A DNA stretch of 64,000 nucleotides from Pomphorhynchus laevis (GCA_012934845.2 WNNJ02000639.1:1-64000), one strand, 5' to 3'; positions 9,300 to 20,386 are shown, counted from the first letter of the stretch. Numbers and translations: made by a program. The notes: generated by a model from the sequence alone, not told the origin.

Positions 9300-10491
9300 T
9301 TATTTATTAGGATTCAGAGAAAGACGAAGAGAAGAAAGGTGATTGAAAATTGAGGCAAGACAGTTGGAAGCAGAAACACGAAGATTATGAATACGATAAG
9401 CAGGTGTGTCAGCATAGATGATAATGCCATCAGCATATTGCATAACATGGAAGTTAAATGTATGAGAAATAGAAGACAAATCACCGAGAAGAAGTGAGAA
9501 GAGCAAAGGGACTAATACGGAGCCTTCTTCTATTCTGGACGGGATGGAAGAAGGATGCGAGAGAGAAGAGCTATAACAAACGCGAAAATTACGGTTTGAT
9601 AGATATAAAGAAAACCAAGTCACAGTGTATAATGAGAAGCCGTAATCATGACGATGACGATGGAGAAGAATCGAGTGATCGACAATGACGAAAGCAGATG
9701 ATAGATCAAGAGAAGCTATGATACTACATAATTGTTGATCCCGCGAAATGAGTAAGTCGTTATAAACTTTAAGACATGCAATTTCTGTAGAGTGATTAGA
9801 ACGAAAAGCGGCTTGGAACGGAGGAAATAAGTTGGAGGAAAAGAGAGATGTATTAACTTGCTTGATAACGAGACGCGCAAGGAGTTTAGAGAGTGTTGGA
9901 AGAAGTAAGATATGACGGTACGAAGATGGTAGTGAATGGTCGAGAGATTGCTTTTTGAGGAGAGGACGAACAGTGGCGCATTTCCAGGTGGAAGAAAATG
10001 TGCGGCTGCGGATAGACAAGTTGAACAAAGTGGTTAGGAAAACGTGAGATAGATGAGCAGATTTTTTTAAGCAAGTAGATGGGAATTGGGTCAGAAGGAG
10101 AGGTTTTATTAGGTAATGACAGAAGAACCGAAGAAACTTCGTCAGACGATACGGGAATAAGGTGGAATAGCTCTGGGATGGAAGTATTTAAAAAGATGAG
10201 AGGATACAAGGGGCATATGGGTAGTACGGAAATTTTATTAGATAGCTTTGTTTGCAGATAAGTGGAAAATTCATCAGGATTTATGTTGCAAGGGGTAGAT
10301 GCTCGTAAAAGAATTGAGTATAAGATTTTCCAATGATATTTATAGTTGGAAGATGACTCGAGTTGATTTCGCCAAAAGAGAGTACGTTTAGTTCGCATAA
10401 GAATGAGATGTGAACAGCGGAGAGAAAGATTGGAAGCACGGAGATTTGGAGGGAGTAAGGTTGGAGAACGTTTAAGAAAGCGATTAAACAC
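9300..10491 (-). pseudogene. LINE reverse transcriptase
   Basis: The order of blocks is SYRHILLLPTLSKLLARLV (family form SYRPISLL), FQAAFRSNHSTEIACLKV, ASLDLSSAFVIVDHSILL (motif A, second half altered), WFSLYLSNRNFRVCY, SVLVPLLFSLLLGDLSS (motif B), and HVMQYADGIIIYADTP, where the usual YADD reads YADG. That catalytic change, together with frame breaks, indicates an inactive copy. Upstream, 10491-9886 holds the RT N-terminal helix region with NKTSPSDPIPIYLLK. Confidence 0.8.
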
Positions 10492-10572
10492 ACGAAAAGT
10501 GTGACGGAGCCGACGCTTAGAAATACCTCAGTCAGAATCGAACCAGGGAGCATGGCGCGATCGCTGAATACG

Positions 10573-11501
10573 TCATGGTCGAATAGGCAGAAGGTTATTA
10601 AGGATATTCGTAAGTTTAGAATCAAACAGACTGTAGAGATTATCGGGAGAGAGATAGTAAAGAGGAAGTGAAAAGAGTAAAGAATTGAGTAAGAATGTGC
10701 TGATAATAAGGATATCGAGAAGTTTCCAGGGTCGACTTGGTGTGGATAATAGTGGAGGCGGAGCAGTAGGATGGGGACGAGTAAGAGTAAGAGTGACAAG
10801 GAAATGATCGGACAAACCAGGATCAGTAATTGACAAGGAGGTGTAGTTATTGAAGCAGTTAGGAACAGCAATGTTGTCGAAAGCACTGCCGAGAATATGA
10901 GTTGGGCTTGTTGAAGTAATTTATAGTTAAAATCAGATAAAAGATTAGTTAAAGCGATAGAGTCAGAGTCAGCCGTGCGATCAAGACGAATGTTAAAGTC
11001 ACCGAGAACAAAAATGGAGTATAAGACAATGAGCAGTGAGACATAAGATCTGCAAGATCTTAAAGAACACGTGAGGGGGTAACTGAACCTGGACGGTATA
11101 CAATCACAAGTTCCAGGGGAAAAGGATTTGATAATCTGCATGAGTAATTCGAACGAAGTGTAACAGATGTTAACGTTTATTTTACGTAGAGACATTGGGT
11201 GACGAGCAATGGCAACAATACCACCATGATTAGAAGCAGTAAATGTATGAGAGGCAATTGGACGAGTTGATTGTACTAGAGAACAACCAGAGCGATGTAA
11301 GCGACGAATAGCAAGATCGTCGGAGTCAGAGTGCCAGGATTCGGTAATGCATAGAATATCGATAGATAATTGATCGAAGATATCAAGGAGCATATCAGCT
11401 TTATGAAGAATAGTGCGAGTATTGAATAGACTAAGACTAAAAGTATGCTCAGGAGTGAGATCGACTGGCGAAGAAGACAAGGGGGAGATATGAGACGCCA
11501 T
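10573..11501 (-). pseudogene. LINE APE-type endonuclease
   Basis: Starts with SLSLFNTRTILHKADMLLDI (family form NARSL.NK), then DILCITESWHSD (catalytic Glu in the TE motif), NHGGIVAIAR, VLGDFNIRLDR (GDFN motif), and, in the next frame, DPGLSDHFLVTL (SDH motif with catalytic Asp-His). These are the endonuclease signatures of L2/CR1-type LINEs; the enzyme nicks target DNA. The reading frame changes between the GDFN and SDH motifs. Confidence 0.8.
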
Positions 11502-12057
11502 CGGATTTTTGGCCTTGTGTGTACAACGTTAAAATTTCCGTTGATTTGACGTATTGATAGGATGACTCGCCGTTTGTTTCACTTAGATGTCTCTCAATGC
11601 TAGCTAAATTGAGCTGGGGAATATCAGAAGGTGAGCGGTCAGGAAAGATATGACAATTAGACGAAGTGGTAAGAAGTTTTAAACGTTGGGAGAGTACCAA
11701 GGATGCATGTGAACTATGTCGGAAAACGATTTTTAGGAGTGGACGAGTGAGATTATTGGATTTGGTGTATTTGTTTAAATGGATAAAAGATACAGGAGCG
11801 AAATTATTGAAAAGGTATGGATTATCATCAGGAAGAATGGTTGAGAGAATAGACCTAAAAGCAGATACATCATTATCGAGGCGACATTGAGGAGAAGCAG
11901 ATTCGGGAAGCTTTATGTTAGATATGATAATGCATCAATCGTGCGAAGAAAACGACTACGTGGAAGTGGTGGACTGACAGACCTGGTAGGAGTAGAGTCA
12001 GAACAACAGATAAACGTGGGAATGACAGGGGTGCTAAGTGAAGATTTAAGATAGTTT

Positions 12058-12262
12058 GGAGCATGTGTGACAGGAGTGGAGTGTTGAATCGGTTGATCAG
12101 AGATGTTACTGGAGATGATTTTGACGGAGGCATGTAAATTATTGAGAGGTGATACGGTTGGAGCATATGTGACAGGAGTGGATTGTTGAATCGGTTGAAC
12201 GGAGATGTTACTGGAGTTGATTTTGACGGAAGAATGTAAATTACCGAGAAGTGATATGGTAG
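12058..12262. repeat. Two tandem 102-bp units in the LINE ORF1-like region
   Basis: Units begin GGAGCATGTGTGACAGGAGT (12058) and GGAGCATATGTGACAGGAGT (12160). The period of 102 is a multiple of three, so the duplication keeps the frame (34 residues). This points to expansion inside a coding ORF1. The ORF1 itself shows no recognised fold. Confidence 0.85.
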
Positions 12263-12572
12263 AGGTTGAGTAAGGAGTACTGAAGAGAAGAAAGAGGTAT
12301 GAGATGTATTTAGATGTGGGGATGAAAATGAAAAATTAGGTACGAGATAAAGGCCTTTACTGTTTGCATTGTTAGGAAGATGCAGATTAAGGAAAGTTTT
12401 ATCTGTAGTTAAACGAGGAGTATGTGAGAAGTTTCAAGAACGGGATTCATAGATGGCGAAGGAGTTAGTAAGCAAACAGATGACGATAGCTTTGAAGATA
12501 TTTTGTCGTTTGTTGATGATCAATATTTTTTAATTCAATTTACAATTGAATGTAAAAACTAATAATGACAAT

Positions 12573-12620
12573 GAACGCAATGGAAAGGGCAAAGCTTAGT
12601 ATTTGCCCGCATTGTAACAG
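12573..12620 (+). repeat. Duplicate of the R2 protein start
   Basis: About 47 bp (AACGCAATGGAAAGGGCAAA onward) repeated at 12743-12791, where it starts the R2 protein. The upstream copy reads MERAKLSICPHCNR and then stops. This indicates a partial tandem insertion of the element 5' end. Confidence 0.8.
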
Positions 12621-12747
12621 ATAAATAAATATGGTTTCGCAAATAAACGTAAATTTATTGTAATTGGACTGAACTCATAACTTTTTCTTTATTTTAAGTA
12701 TGTAAATTTTTACAAAGAATTTATTATTTCAAGTTAATTACAACGCA

Positions 12748-13143
12748 ATGGAAAGGATAAAGTTTGGTATTTGCCCGCATTGTGACAGGCCAATCGCACT
12801 CACAAAGTCTGGGAATGGACGTTTTCACAAGAGCTTTTGTGTTCGGTGCCCAGGTACTAGCTGCGCTTCGATTGTTGATTACGCACCGAATATTACCTTC
12901 CATGTCAAACTTACAGCCGAACGTCAAACCTACAAAGGATCTGAGATAGCTCCGACCAACGACGTTTCTCACAATTTGAACGCATATGAAATGCTTCACC
13001 ATATTTGGGCATCACCTACGCTGACAGTAAGACGAATTCTTTGGAGTTCTCAACGCAGACATGATGGACTCACGCTACACATACCACAACTAACGTCAAT
13101 TTCACTCTTTTGGGATGCCCAATTGGTTCGCAAACGTTTGTAG
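12748..13143 (+). pseudogene. R2 N-terminal Cys-rich region fused to late RT sequence
   Basis: ATG at 12748. CPHC and CVRCPGTSC form a probable zinc-binding pair. After LNAYEMLHHIWASPTLTV the sequence continues with LHIPQLTSISL, normally located after RT motif C, which marks the internal deletion. Confidence 0.55.
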
Positions 13144-13553
13144 AAGCATATCTCATAAATAGTTGCTTACCAAACCTAGTAAATGACACAGAGCTTGTCG
13201 CGTTGCTTCCGGACGCTCAAGTGGCTTGCCTGCTATCGCGCCAGTGTGCTTCCGCTCAACGAATAGCATTCCTAATGAGAAATGTACATCCAGCAAGCAC
13301 CGAACTTTTCTGTAAGCTGTTTGATAATGCTGTGATACGGGCGATGGAAATCATCGCTTCAATACAACTGTCAGTGCGAACACGATCTCAAGTTGAGCTC
13401 CCACTAAAAATGAGTGGTCTGGGCCTTAGGAGCACAAACAAACACAGAGCGGCAGCCTTTGCAGCAAGCGTCACCACAGTGTCTGCGTTTGTAAACCAGG
13501 ATCCGATCAAACATCGTCCAAAATCGACTCAGAGGAGCGGAAAAATCTTTTAG
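13110..13553 (+). pseudogene. R2 RT thumb/connecting region
   Basis: GCPIGSQTFVEAYL, LLPDAQVACLLSRQCASAQR, ELFCKLFDNAVIRAME and LPLKMSGLGLRSTNKHRAAAFAAS match the conserved block that follows the RT palm in this family (GAPIG, QVA..LLR.CAS, FD, GGLGLRS..AAF.AS). Confidence 0.7.
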
Positions 13554-13579
13554 ACACTGGAGATGATCAGACAAGAGCC

Positions 13580-14367
13580 AGACTAATAGCGGTATCCCAG
13601 CCACATTCGAACGCGTGTTTTCAATGCGCCCCAAATCGAAGTCTCGGCCTAGCTCTTACCTACTAAGAATTTACAATTCTTATAAGAATGTGGTTAGGCC
13701 AGCAAATTGCTCCAAGTGACTACCGCTCTAGTCGATGTTTTTGGTCTGCAGATGCTGAGGGCATTTCCAGGCGGCACAATTGGCAGGAATGCATGTGGTA
13801 TGCGAGGTTCGCAACCTTGTCCAAAATTTACAAGAACGGCCAGCCGATATTCTGATCTACGGAGATCCTTCAGATGCTATAGACTTCGCGGTAACACATC
13901 CACTACAGAAATCTTTTCTTCGCTAGTCAGCTTATGTGCCTGGTTACGCAGCTGCGCAGTACGCATCATCGGTCAAAGATAGAAAGTACCGTGCTAAAAT
14001 GATTGAGGCGGGATATAACTTCATACCTGCAGTCTTGGAGTGTTACAGTGGCTGGAATATGGAAGAGGAGAAAATCATCAAACGAACCGCCCGATTCTTA
14101 GCAATTCAATCATTTCTTCCATACAGCATCGCATCTACACGGCTCTTTCAACGAGTATCAATTTCACTCATGAGAGGAAATTCGAAAGCTATATTATCTA
14201 GTATTGATATGTTGAACCGACCGTATTACGAGATAGTTAACCCAATAATAAAGAATCCGACACGGAGAATGAACCCCTTCCAGGGTTTGATCTGGCTGGT
14301 GAGGAGCAGTCTCGCGCTGCACTCGAGACAGAAAATGTCAAAAGGTGTGTGCGAAGACGCAATCTGA
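13580..14367 (+). pseudogene. R2 nuclease-like region
   Basis: Recognisable pieces lie in changing frames: SLGLALTY.EFTIL, MWLGQQIAPSDYR, DAIDFAVTHPLQKSFL (about 13868-13920), then VPGYAAAQYASSVKDRKYRA, GYNFIPAVLECYSGWN and STRLFQRVSISLMRGNSKAI (13936-14190). Family members carry PADV....ALDFAVTSPLQ, which I take as the nuclease core (inference), followed by F.P...E..GGW and LFQRLS....RGNA. Confidence 0.65.
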
Positions 14368-14427
14368 TGTCCACAATTGTGAAATGTTAAAAGAACATGC
14401 AACTGACATCGAATCAATTATTAACAA

Positions 14428-15045
14428 ATGTGCGGAATCGGCGAAAGAGGGGAAACTTCTCTGTATAAGTCTGATGCAGATAAAAACTTATTCGAACAAC
14501 ACGACTCTTACGATAATTCTAGAACGAACACGCGGAAGCTGCGCTGCTTAGCAGCTGATGGGTTTTCTGCTGCATTTTATAACCAGCTCAATGATTATGG
14601 GATTGTGGTCCGCGAGATCTCCAGTGATGGTAACTGCCTGATTTACGCCCTCTCTTACCAGATGACGGGTAAATTTGATAATCACTCCGAGTATTGTGCG
14701 AATGTTTGCGACTACCTTGACACCAACAAGACGGAGTTTGCACATTTCGTCGCGAATTTTGTCAAATCGATCGCGCAACTTCGCAATCCGTGCGTGTTTG
14801 CCGTGCGTGTTCGCGCTAGCGAACACAGTTTTGAAGCGAATCGGCAAATCGAAGTTGAGGCGACGGAGCTTCACATTTCATATCACTGCAACAAGCACTA
14901 CAATAGCCTGTGGTGGATGGACAGCGACTGCTCCGAACCAGCCTCAGTCAACCTTCGAGATTTGCGGCCGCAGAGAGACACGACGCTCCCCCACAATAGG
15001 AGGGAAACCGCTAAACCCTTAACTTACACTCATCGTACTGATTAA
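14428..15045 (+). CDS. OTU-like cysteine protease domain, probably the C-terminal module of R2
   Basis: Starting at ATG 14428, residues 64-80 contain the OTU catalytic block VREISSDGNCLIYALSYQ with DGNC (Cys70; codon 14635-14637). A helical NHSEYCANVCDYLDTNKTEFAHF stretch follows, then ELHISYHCNKHYNSLWW (His157), the OTU histidine box HYNSL. Asp, Cys and His positions fit an intact catalytic set. OTU domains remove ubiquitin; they have been reported in several transposable elements, where their role is unclear. The frame is open for 205 codons although the neighbouring RT and nuclease parts are broken. The link to R2 rests on adjacency and strand. A separate host OTU exon is the alternative. 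Confidence 0.65.
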   Translation: MCGIGERGETSLYKSDADKNLFEQHDSYDNSRTNTRKLRCLAADGFSAAFYNQLNDYGIVVREISSDGNCLIYALSYQMTGKFDNHSEYCANVCDYLDTNKTEFAHFVANFVKSIAQLRNPCVFAVRVRASEHSFEANRQIEVEATELHISYHCNKHYNSLWWMDSDCSEPASVNLRDLRPQRDTTLPHNRRETAKPLTYTHRTD

Positions 15046-15079
15046 CAACTGTAAAATTAACAACAGTTTGGAGAACCTA

Positions 15080-16025
15080 AGACAGTTATCACTAGCTTTA
15101 TTAATAGTTGTTATTATATAATTATCTTTAATTTGGTAAGTGCAGTATACATATCTAATTTGATCTTTATTTAATAATTGTTTGTTATTTTCATTTTACT
15201 TTTAATTTTATCTAATATATAAGTTTACCAAATGTTTATCTATGATGCATTTAAAAAATATTTTATCAATAAAATATTTTTTAAATATTTTAAAATTTTA
15301 TCTTTGATGTACTGAAATTGTACGTATTTATATTCTAAATATTTATTCCTTTTGTGTTTCTAAAAATTCTGTTGTAGAATTAATACTGAAATAGTGTTTT
15401 ATACCAGTATTAATTTCGATTACCTTGCAATATTTTTTAAATGTGCTTTAATTACTTTAAGTATTTTATTCATATAGACAGAAAGTGGTTTTAATGTACA
15501 TTTAAGCGCACTACATATGAACCTAGGTTTTATTGGATTTTTATGTAATTTTGGATTCCAATATAATATAGGTATAGTTTTATTATCTAATGTAACCTTT
15601 ATACCCTTTTTATCCATTATAGAACAATGACTTGTAATAATTGTTTCTAAACTCAACTCACTACGTTCATATGTTGGATTTACATCTAAATCATTAGAAT
15701 TAACCTCTTTCATTAGTATATCATAATAAAGCTTTTTGCATATGAAGACAAAGTTATTGCTAGCTTTATCAATAGTTGTTATTATATAGTTATCCTTTAA
15801 TTTAGTAAGTACTTTATACATATCTTTACTAATTTTATCTTTCCTTTTATAATTGTTTGTTATTTTCATTTTATTTTTAATTTTATCAAGGATATAATCT
15901 TTCCAAATTTTTATCTTAGATATATTCGAGCTTTCACTATTAATCAGCTTACCAAATTAATCATTTAAGACATTATATAACGGATTGTAAATTTTATTTT
16001 TGTCGTTATTTAATCTATAGCCTTA
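15080..16025 (-). mobile_element. Naiad-type PLE fragment N1
   Basis: Minus-strand coding 15869-15420 reads MKITNNYKRKDKISKDMYKV, IITTIDKASNNFVFICKKLY and ILYWNPKLHKNPIKPRFICS, the RT finger region also found in the fuller copy at 41.0-43.5 kb (41.8-42.3 kb). A diverged partial duplicate of 15757-15920 lies at 15095-15245. Only the front half of the RT is present. Confidence 0.8.
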
Positions 16026-16039
16026 TATATTAATCTGAT

Positions 16040-16500
16040 AGAAATGCAAGACTCCACATTGTGTGTTCCAGCCTATATAGGGACAAGGCAGAGCGTACTT
16101 TCTTTTACATATGCGTTTTTAACGCCCACGCTAAGTCAAATACTTCACGGAGTATGAGTTCCTGCTTTGAATTTCACTCGTTGCGTAAAAGGAGCAAATA
16201 TCTTGAGAGAATCGGAGAAGTCGAGCCGACTTCTTTTCTTCCTGTTATCCTCTCATGTTACGGTTTAAGCGGCAAAGAGTGCAAATCAATATTCCAAAAG
16301 GTATCGGCTGAAAAATCTCGAAAACACGGAACTTTGTACGCGGATGAAATTCGAAAATTACGATCTCGCATCGTTGTGCTTTTCGCAAAGATGTGTTCGC
16401 GTTGCATTCGCTCTCCACGATCTGCAATCTATCGTCTTTGCGAAATCTTATATCAACAAGTCGAGTGTTCAGATCCCTCCAATCTTTTCATATTTTGAAT
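16040..16500 (+). pseudogene. Family-R C-terminal domain fragment R3
   Basis: AERTFFYICVFNAHAKSNTS, HSLRKRSKYLERIGEVEPTS, FLPVILSCYG and IRKLRSRIVVLFAKMCSRCI match, block by block, the R1 nuclease-like end (ERALFDTCVFNVFAP, FIPITLSC, LRLRARIGLQLARCISMC). No RT part adjoins, so the fragment is 5'-truncated. Confidence 0.65.
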
Positions 16501-17540
16501 TTATTTTGAATAAACCAGAAATGGCAAGCCCACGTTTACAAAATACGGTACAGTTAGAACCAGTGATTCTATACGCTTGTCTTAACGCGCGTTGGAGAAG
16601 ATCAAATGAATGATCGTTCTAAAACGGAAAATTTATATATTTTGTTTCGGGCTTTAAATAGTCGTTACGTGCTTTTTTGTAAATCTCTTTTGCGAAAGCG
16701 TTATAACTGCGCTCAATAGTCATAGAGGATATCCCGCGTTGAATAATGACTGTCTTATTTGCTCGTATTCTACTTTCAGATCCTTCTTCGTAAAACAGTA
16801 TATATGCATGCGCATAAATAGCGAACGAGCAGTATATATCTTATACCTCATTAGACAAACGGACGTCCACCGATTGGTCATGTTAATAGCACTTTATTTC
16901 CTAAGCACAGTAGTTTTAGTATTGTTACTACCTTCACGCAAACATTGTACATCCAGGAAGGTAATGACACTGTCAATTTTAGCATATAATATGATAGTCT
17001 CTTTTATTTGCCTTATAAACTATCACTTTCGTGGGCTATAATTTCTGCACCGGCAAAAATTATGTCGTGGCCGATGTTAACAAAGCAATTCCAAACTGCT
17101 GAGCTGATTTACCCAAGACGTAGTGCCCACTTGTCACCCAATAATCGAACAGCAAGCTTTTCGCCTGTTTGTACTACGTAATGAGCCACCCAAACATTAT
17201 ACGGTATACGGTAAATCCCTCAAATCTTTTCATATTTCTGTTTTATTTTAAATAAACCCGAAATACCAGGCACATATTTACAAATTACAGAGTGAGAACC
17301 AGCTTTTTCCTAAGCACAGTAGTCTTAGTACTGTTACTACCTTCACGCAAACATTGTACATCCAGGAAGAGAATGTCACTGTCAATTTTAGCATATATGA
17401 TCCACTTTATTCGAGTATTCAAATTATCTAACATACTGAAGGCATTCCCATGCACAGGATTCTTGCTACTCATAAATACGTCATTAACGTATCTGCCCAA
17501 ATAGCAGATAGAGCCCATTGGAGCCCATTGCAACTTCATT
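16480..17540 (-). mobile_element. PLE reverse-transcriptase fragment with internal duplication
   Basis: The minus-strand segment 17539-17285 contains GSICYLGRYVNDVFMSSK (YVND at the usual YxDD place), MLDNLNTRIKWIIY and ILFLDVQCLREGS, with TTVLRKKL: the PLE RT palm. About 100 bp of it (17304-17400) is repeated at 16903-16995, and the flank 17226-17300 is repeated at 16487-16560. The two copies lie in direct orientation with different spacers. It resembles neither PLE-1 nor Naiad closely. Confidence 0.6.
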
Positions 17541-17640
17541 CACTTGCACATACAATTCATTGTTAAAAGATTGATGTCGTTTTCAATTTCAATTCATATT
17601 TTTAATTTGATATTCATATTTTTCAATTCATATTTTTCAT

Positions 17641-17716
17641 GTTTTCAAATTTTAAATTTTCAATTCGTCATTTTCCTGATGATGACCGCAGTATTGGTGG
17701 TTGAAAATTTGAAAAC
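17641..17716 (+). ncRNA. Hammerhead-like motif in a hairpin
   Basis: CTGATGA (17676-17682), T, then ACC...GGT pairing and GAAA (17703-17706). The whole is closed by GTTTTCAAATTTT (17641) against AAATTTGAAAAC (17705-17716). Same CTGANGA-N-stem-GAAA layout as in the PLE-1 pseudo-LTR. It may be the 3' end of the preceding PLE fragment. Confidence 0.4.
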
Positions 17717-18224
17717 AAAATAAATATTAGACTCTGTTCGATATTTTTGCTAATTTACTATGGATTCTGCTTATACAACAATAAAAATTGCAATTAAAAT
17801 GTTTCTAAACTATATAAGACACTTACTGATTATATCTTTTAATGTTTCTGTAATAATGTCGTCGAAAACATATTTTTTAGAAAGATTATTAACTGATGAA
17901 GCAGTAAAAAGAACGTGGAAATATTGACTCAATCCACATGCACATACAATGCATTGTTAATAGAGAATATGGAATCGGTTGTGCAAAAGTGAAGTAAATG
18001 TTGCCATTCGTTCAGTGTTAAAATCCATCGATCACATTTTTGACTTTGCTGGTGTACAGCGTCAACATTTTTTGCATGAACTTGAACATTTGCGACAAGA
18101 TCGCTAACATTAGCAGTGAAAACTTGACATTTTGTGTATTTATTTACCGCAAATGTAACATTTGCGGTAAATATATTATTTCTGATATATTATTTACTAT
18201 TAACATTACTATTACTATTATTTG

Positions 18225-19440
18225 TTATTAACATTTATTGTCCGATTATAGTATTTTGTATTACAATAACTGTCTATTATACAACTTAGCCTATCATAGT
18301 CGTTAATTAATTTTTGATTTATTGAACATATGATATCTTTAGAAAAACTTCTTATATTTACATAAAGATCTTTTAGCTTATTTTCTCTTAAAAGTTGTTT
18401 TAGTATTTCAAATTGCTTTAAGTATCTTTTAATATATGCTTTAATATATATTTATACCCTTTTGATAGCAGCTTTCTTAATTCATAATTTTCAATTAATT
18501 CTAGATTATGGGTACATATGTGTTCATTTATTTTATCAAAACTAAGACTTTTACAATTGCATTCTGTTTCCATTATGTTTTTAATTATCGTTACATATTG
18601 ATTTTAATTCTTTATTATAATTACAAATTTTTCGTCCTAATGGTGGTAGGAGTTTATACCTTATTTTAGGAATATATTTACTTAAATCTGACCCTATTAT
18701 TTCTTTACTTTTAGAATTATTTAAAAGTCCGGCTATATTTATGTTATCTATACATTTATTAATGAAGTTTATGGTTAATGTATATTTTCTTTTGTTATTA
18801 TTAACATTTATTGTAGGATTTTAGTATTTTGTATCACAATAACTGTCTATTATACAACCTAGCCTATCATATTCGTTAATTAATTTTTGATTTATTCAAC
18901 ATATGATATCTTTAGAAAAACTTCTTATATTTACATAAAGATCTTTTAGCTTATTATCACTTAAAAGTTGTTTTAACATTTCTAATTGTTCATTTATATA
19001 CATATCTTTTTTAATATTTTCAACTTATTTTTTCAATTCCTTTTATCACCATGACTTCTTGGTTTGCGTTAAACCGAATTATTATAATATAGTTGTTTAT
19101 TATGTATTATACTACTTCTGCCAATTCCTTGTACCACGTCATTTAATCCTAATGGGTACATGGAATTAAGCGTTTTAATCCAAAAATCTTCTTTTTCTAA
19201 TAGTTTTTGATTTAATATTGAAATGTTTTCTTCGATAATATGTTTTAAAATAAATAATTTACAGTTTTTAATATCATGTCCTATTAATCTCATATGTTTA
19301 TGAAATATAGTTTGACTATTATGCTGTATATTATATATGTGTTGCCTAAACCTAGTTTTTAACATTTGATATGTTTTTCCTATATATTGCAATCCACATG
19401 TAAAATTTACAACATTTAAATAATTTACAATATCCTATAT
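18225..19440 (-). mobile_element. Naiad-type PLE fragment N2 (GIY-YIG then RT N-terminus)
   Basis: Minus-strand 19392-19069 reads MQYIGKTYQMLKTRFRQHIY, ILNQKLLEKEDFWIKTLNSM and YPLGLNDVVQGIGRSSIIHN: a GIY-YIG domain with the EDFWIKTLN end block. Downstream (19050-18490) comes the N-terminal RT domain, so the nuclease precedes the RT. The stretch 18230-18440 repeats 18805-19015 about 575 bp away in the same orientation, so two truncated copies are joined in tandem. Confidence 0.8.
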
Positions 19441-19552
19441 CATGTCCTATTAATCTCATATGTTTATGAAATATAGTTTGACTATTATGCTGTATATTAT
19501 ACAGCATAATAGTCGAAGGTTGCCTAAGCAAGGTTGCCTAAACCTTGCTTAA

Positions 19553-19972
19553 AAATGACTTTTATTTTAAATTTCAATTTTCTATTTTAACTTGATATAA
19601 ATTATATAAAACCTTATAACAATTATTTATTTTAGAGAAAATTCATTTCCAATCCGAATTATTACAAGAAGGCGAGGAAACAGTAATATTTATTTGATTA
19701 GAAAAATCCAATATTTCGACGGCACCACGGCACGTCATCTTCAGGGTTGTAAGAATTTTACAACCCTGACGATGACGTGTCGTAGTGCCGTCGAAATATT
19801 GGATTTTTCTAATCAAATAAATATTCCTGTTTTTGCGCCTTCTTGTTATTATTTATTTATTTATTTTATTATATAATTATTACATTTTGATTAAGCATTA
19901 TTATTATGTTTTGTTTATTTTATAATTATATTAAATACGTAGACTTAGTTAGCTGATTTGATTTTAGCGGTT
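19553..19972 (+). repeat. PTR copy 2, split by FB-3
   Basis: Tail from AAAATGACTTTTATTTTAAA to the constant end ACGTAGACTTAGTTAGCTGA, interrupted at about 19632/19849 by the foldback. Confidence 0.75.
19633..19848. mobile_element. Foldback element FB-3, full copy
   Basis: Inverted arms 19665-19750 and 19756-19845 carry CAAGAAGGCG at the ends and CTGANGA, T, GACG...CGTC, GAAATATT on each strand. A unique lead AGAGAAAATTCATTTCCAAT precedes the left arm. Other copies: 56530-56712 and 61982-62099. Confidence 0.85.
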
Positions 19973-20210
19973 GATGTTTTTCCTATATATTGCAATCCAC
20001 ATGTACATTGCATTAGATACAATACAACTGCGGCATTTCACTTACAATTATTATTAATATCTAATGAAAAACGTTTGTTTGTCGTATTATTATGTTTATG
20101 TGATTAAACATTTCATAGTTTATTATGTATGTGTACTATATTATTATGTTGTTTATTATGTACTATACTACTTCTGCCATTATAATTATATAATTATGTA
20201 TAAAATTTGT

Positions 20211-20386
20211 TAACTGGTCGGTTTGATATTATCCTCGTGTGGTTGTTTGAATCCTATCAGCATCACTGTACACTACAATCAGCGTGGGTGGACCTCATCA
20301 TCAGTGAGCCCACGCTGATTGTAGTGTACAGTGATGCTGATAGGATTCAAACAACCACACGAGGATAATATCAAACCGACCAGTTA
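20211..20386. mobile_element. Foldback element FB-4, perfect 78-bp arms
   Basis: Arms 20211-20288 and 20309-20386 are exact reverse complements, with a 20-bp loop that contains a CTGATGA box on the minus strand but no GAAA partner. No ORF. Termini TAACTGGTCG / CGACCAGTTA. Confidence 0.9.

Larger units (their letters stand above)
8698..12340 (-). mobile_element. L2/CR1-like LINE, near full length but degenerate
   Basis: On the minus strand the order is ORF1-like region (12340-11502), APE-type endonuclease (11501-10790), linker (10836-10540), RT (10491-9300), C-terminal region (9101-8817) and 3' end (8805-8698). RT and endonuclease motifs match the L2/CR1/Daphne group. The coding sequence is split among frames. 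The GC content is high relative to flanks, and its boundaries with the PLE scrap (8629) and with R2 (about 12540) are sharp. Confidence 0.8.
12748..15045 (+). mobile_element. Family-R retroelement copy R2, RT core deleted, OTU domain at the C-terminus
   Basis: A zinc-knuckle-like start (ICPHCDRPIALTKSGNG, FCVRCPGTSC) is followed quickly by post-catalytic RT sequence (LLPDAQVACLLSRQCASAQRI, LPLKMSGLGLRS), then a nuclease-like region (13580-14367) and an OTU-like domain (14428-15045). RT motifs A, B and C are absent, so the centre has been deleted (junction near 13020-13060). The subtype differs from R1: its nuclease region has DAIDFAVTHPLQ and AAAQYASSVKDRKYR, whereas R1 has ARLDI and FDxxVFN. 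Confidence 0.65.
19430..20110. mobile_element. Nested composite: Naiad GIY-YIG interrupted by PTR, which is interrupted by FB-3
   Basis: Order on plus: Naiad (minus) up to a 37-bp palindrome (19487-19523), two to three degenerate copies of AGGCAACCTTGCTT, PTR tail (19553-19632), FB-3 (19633-19848), rest of PTR (to 19972), then Naiad GIY-YIG start (19985-20110). The same series occurs inverted at 61660-62420. Confidence 0.8.

Noticed and set aside
20289-20308. Hammerhead in the FB-4 loop (CTGATGA on minus)
   Set aside because: No GAAA box or complementary stem II partner nearby.
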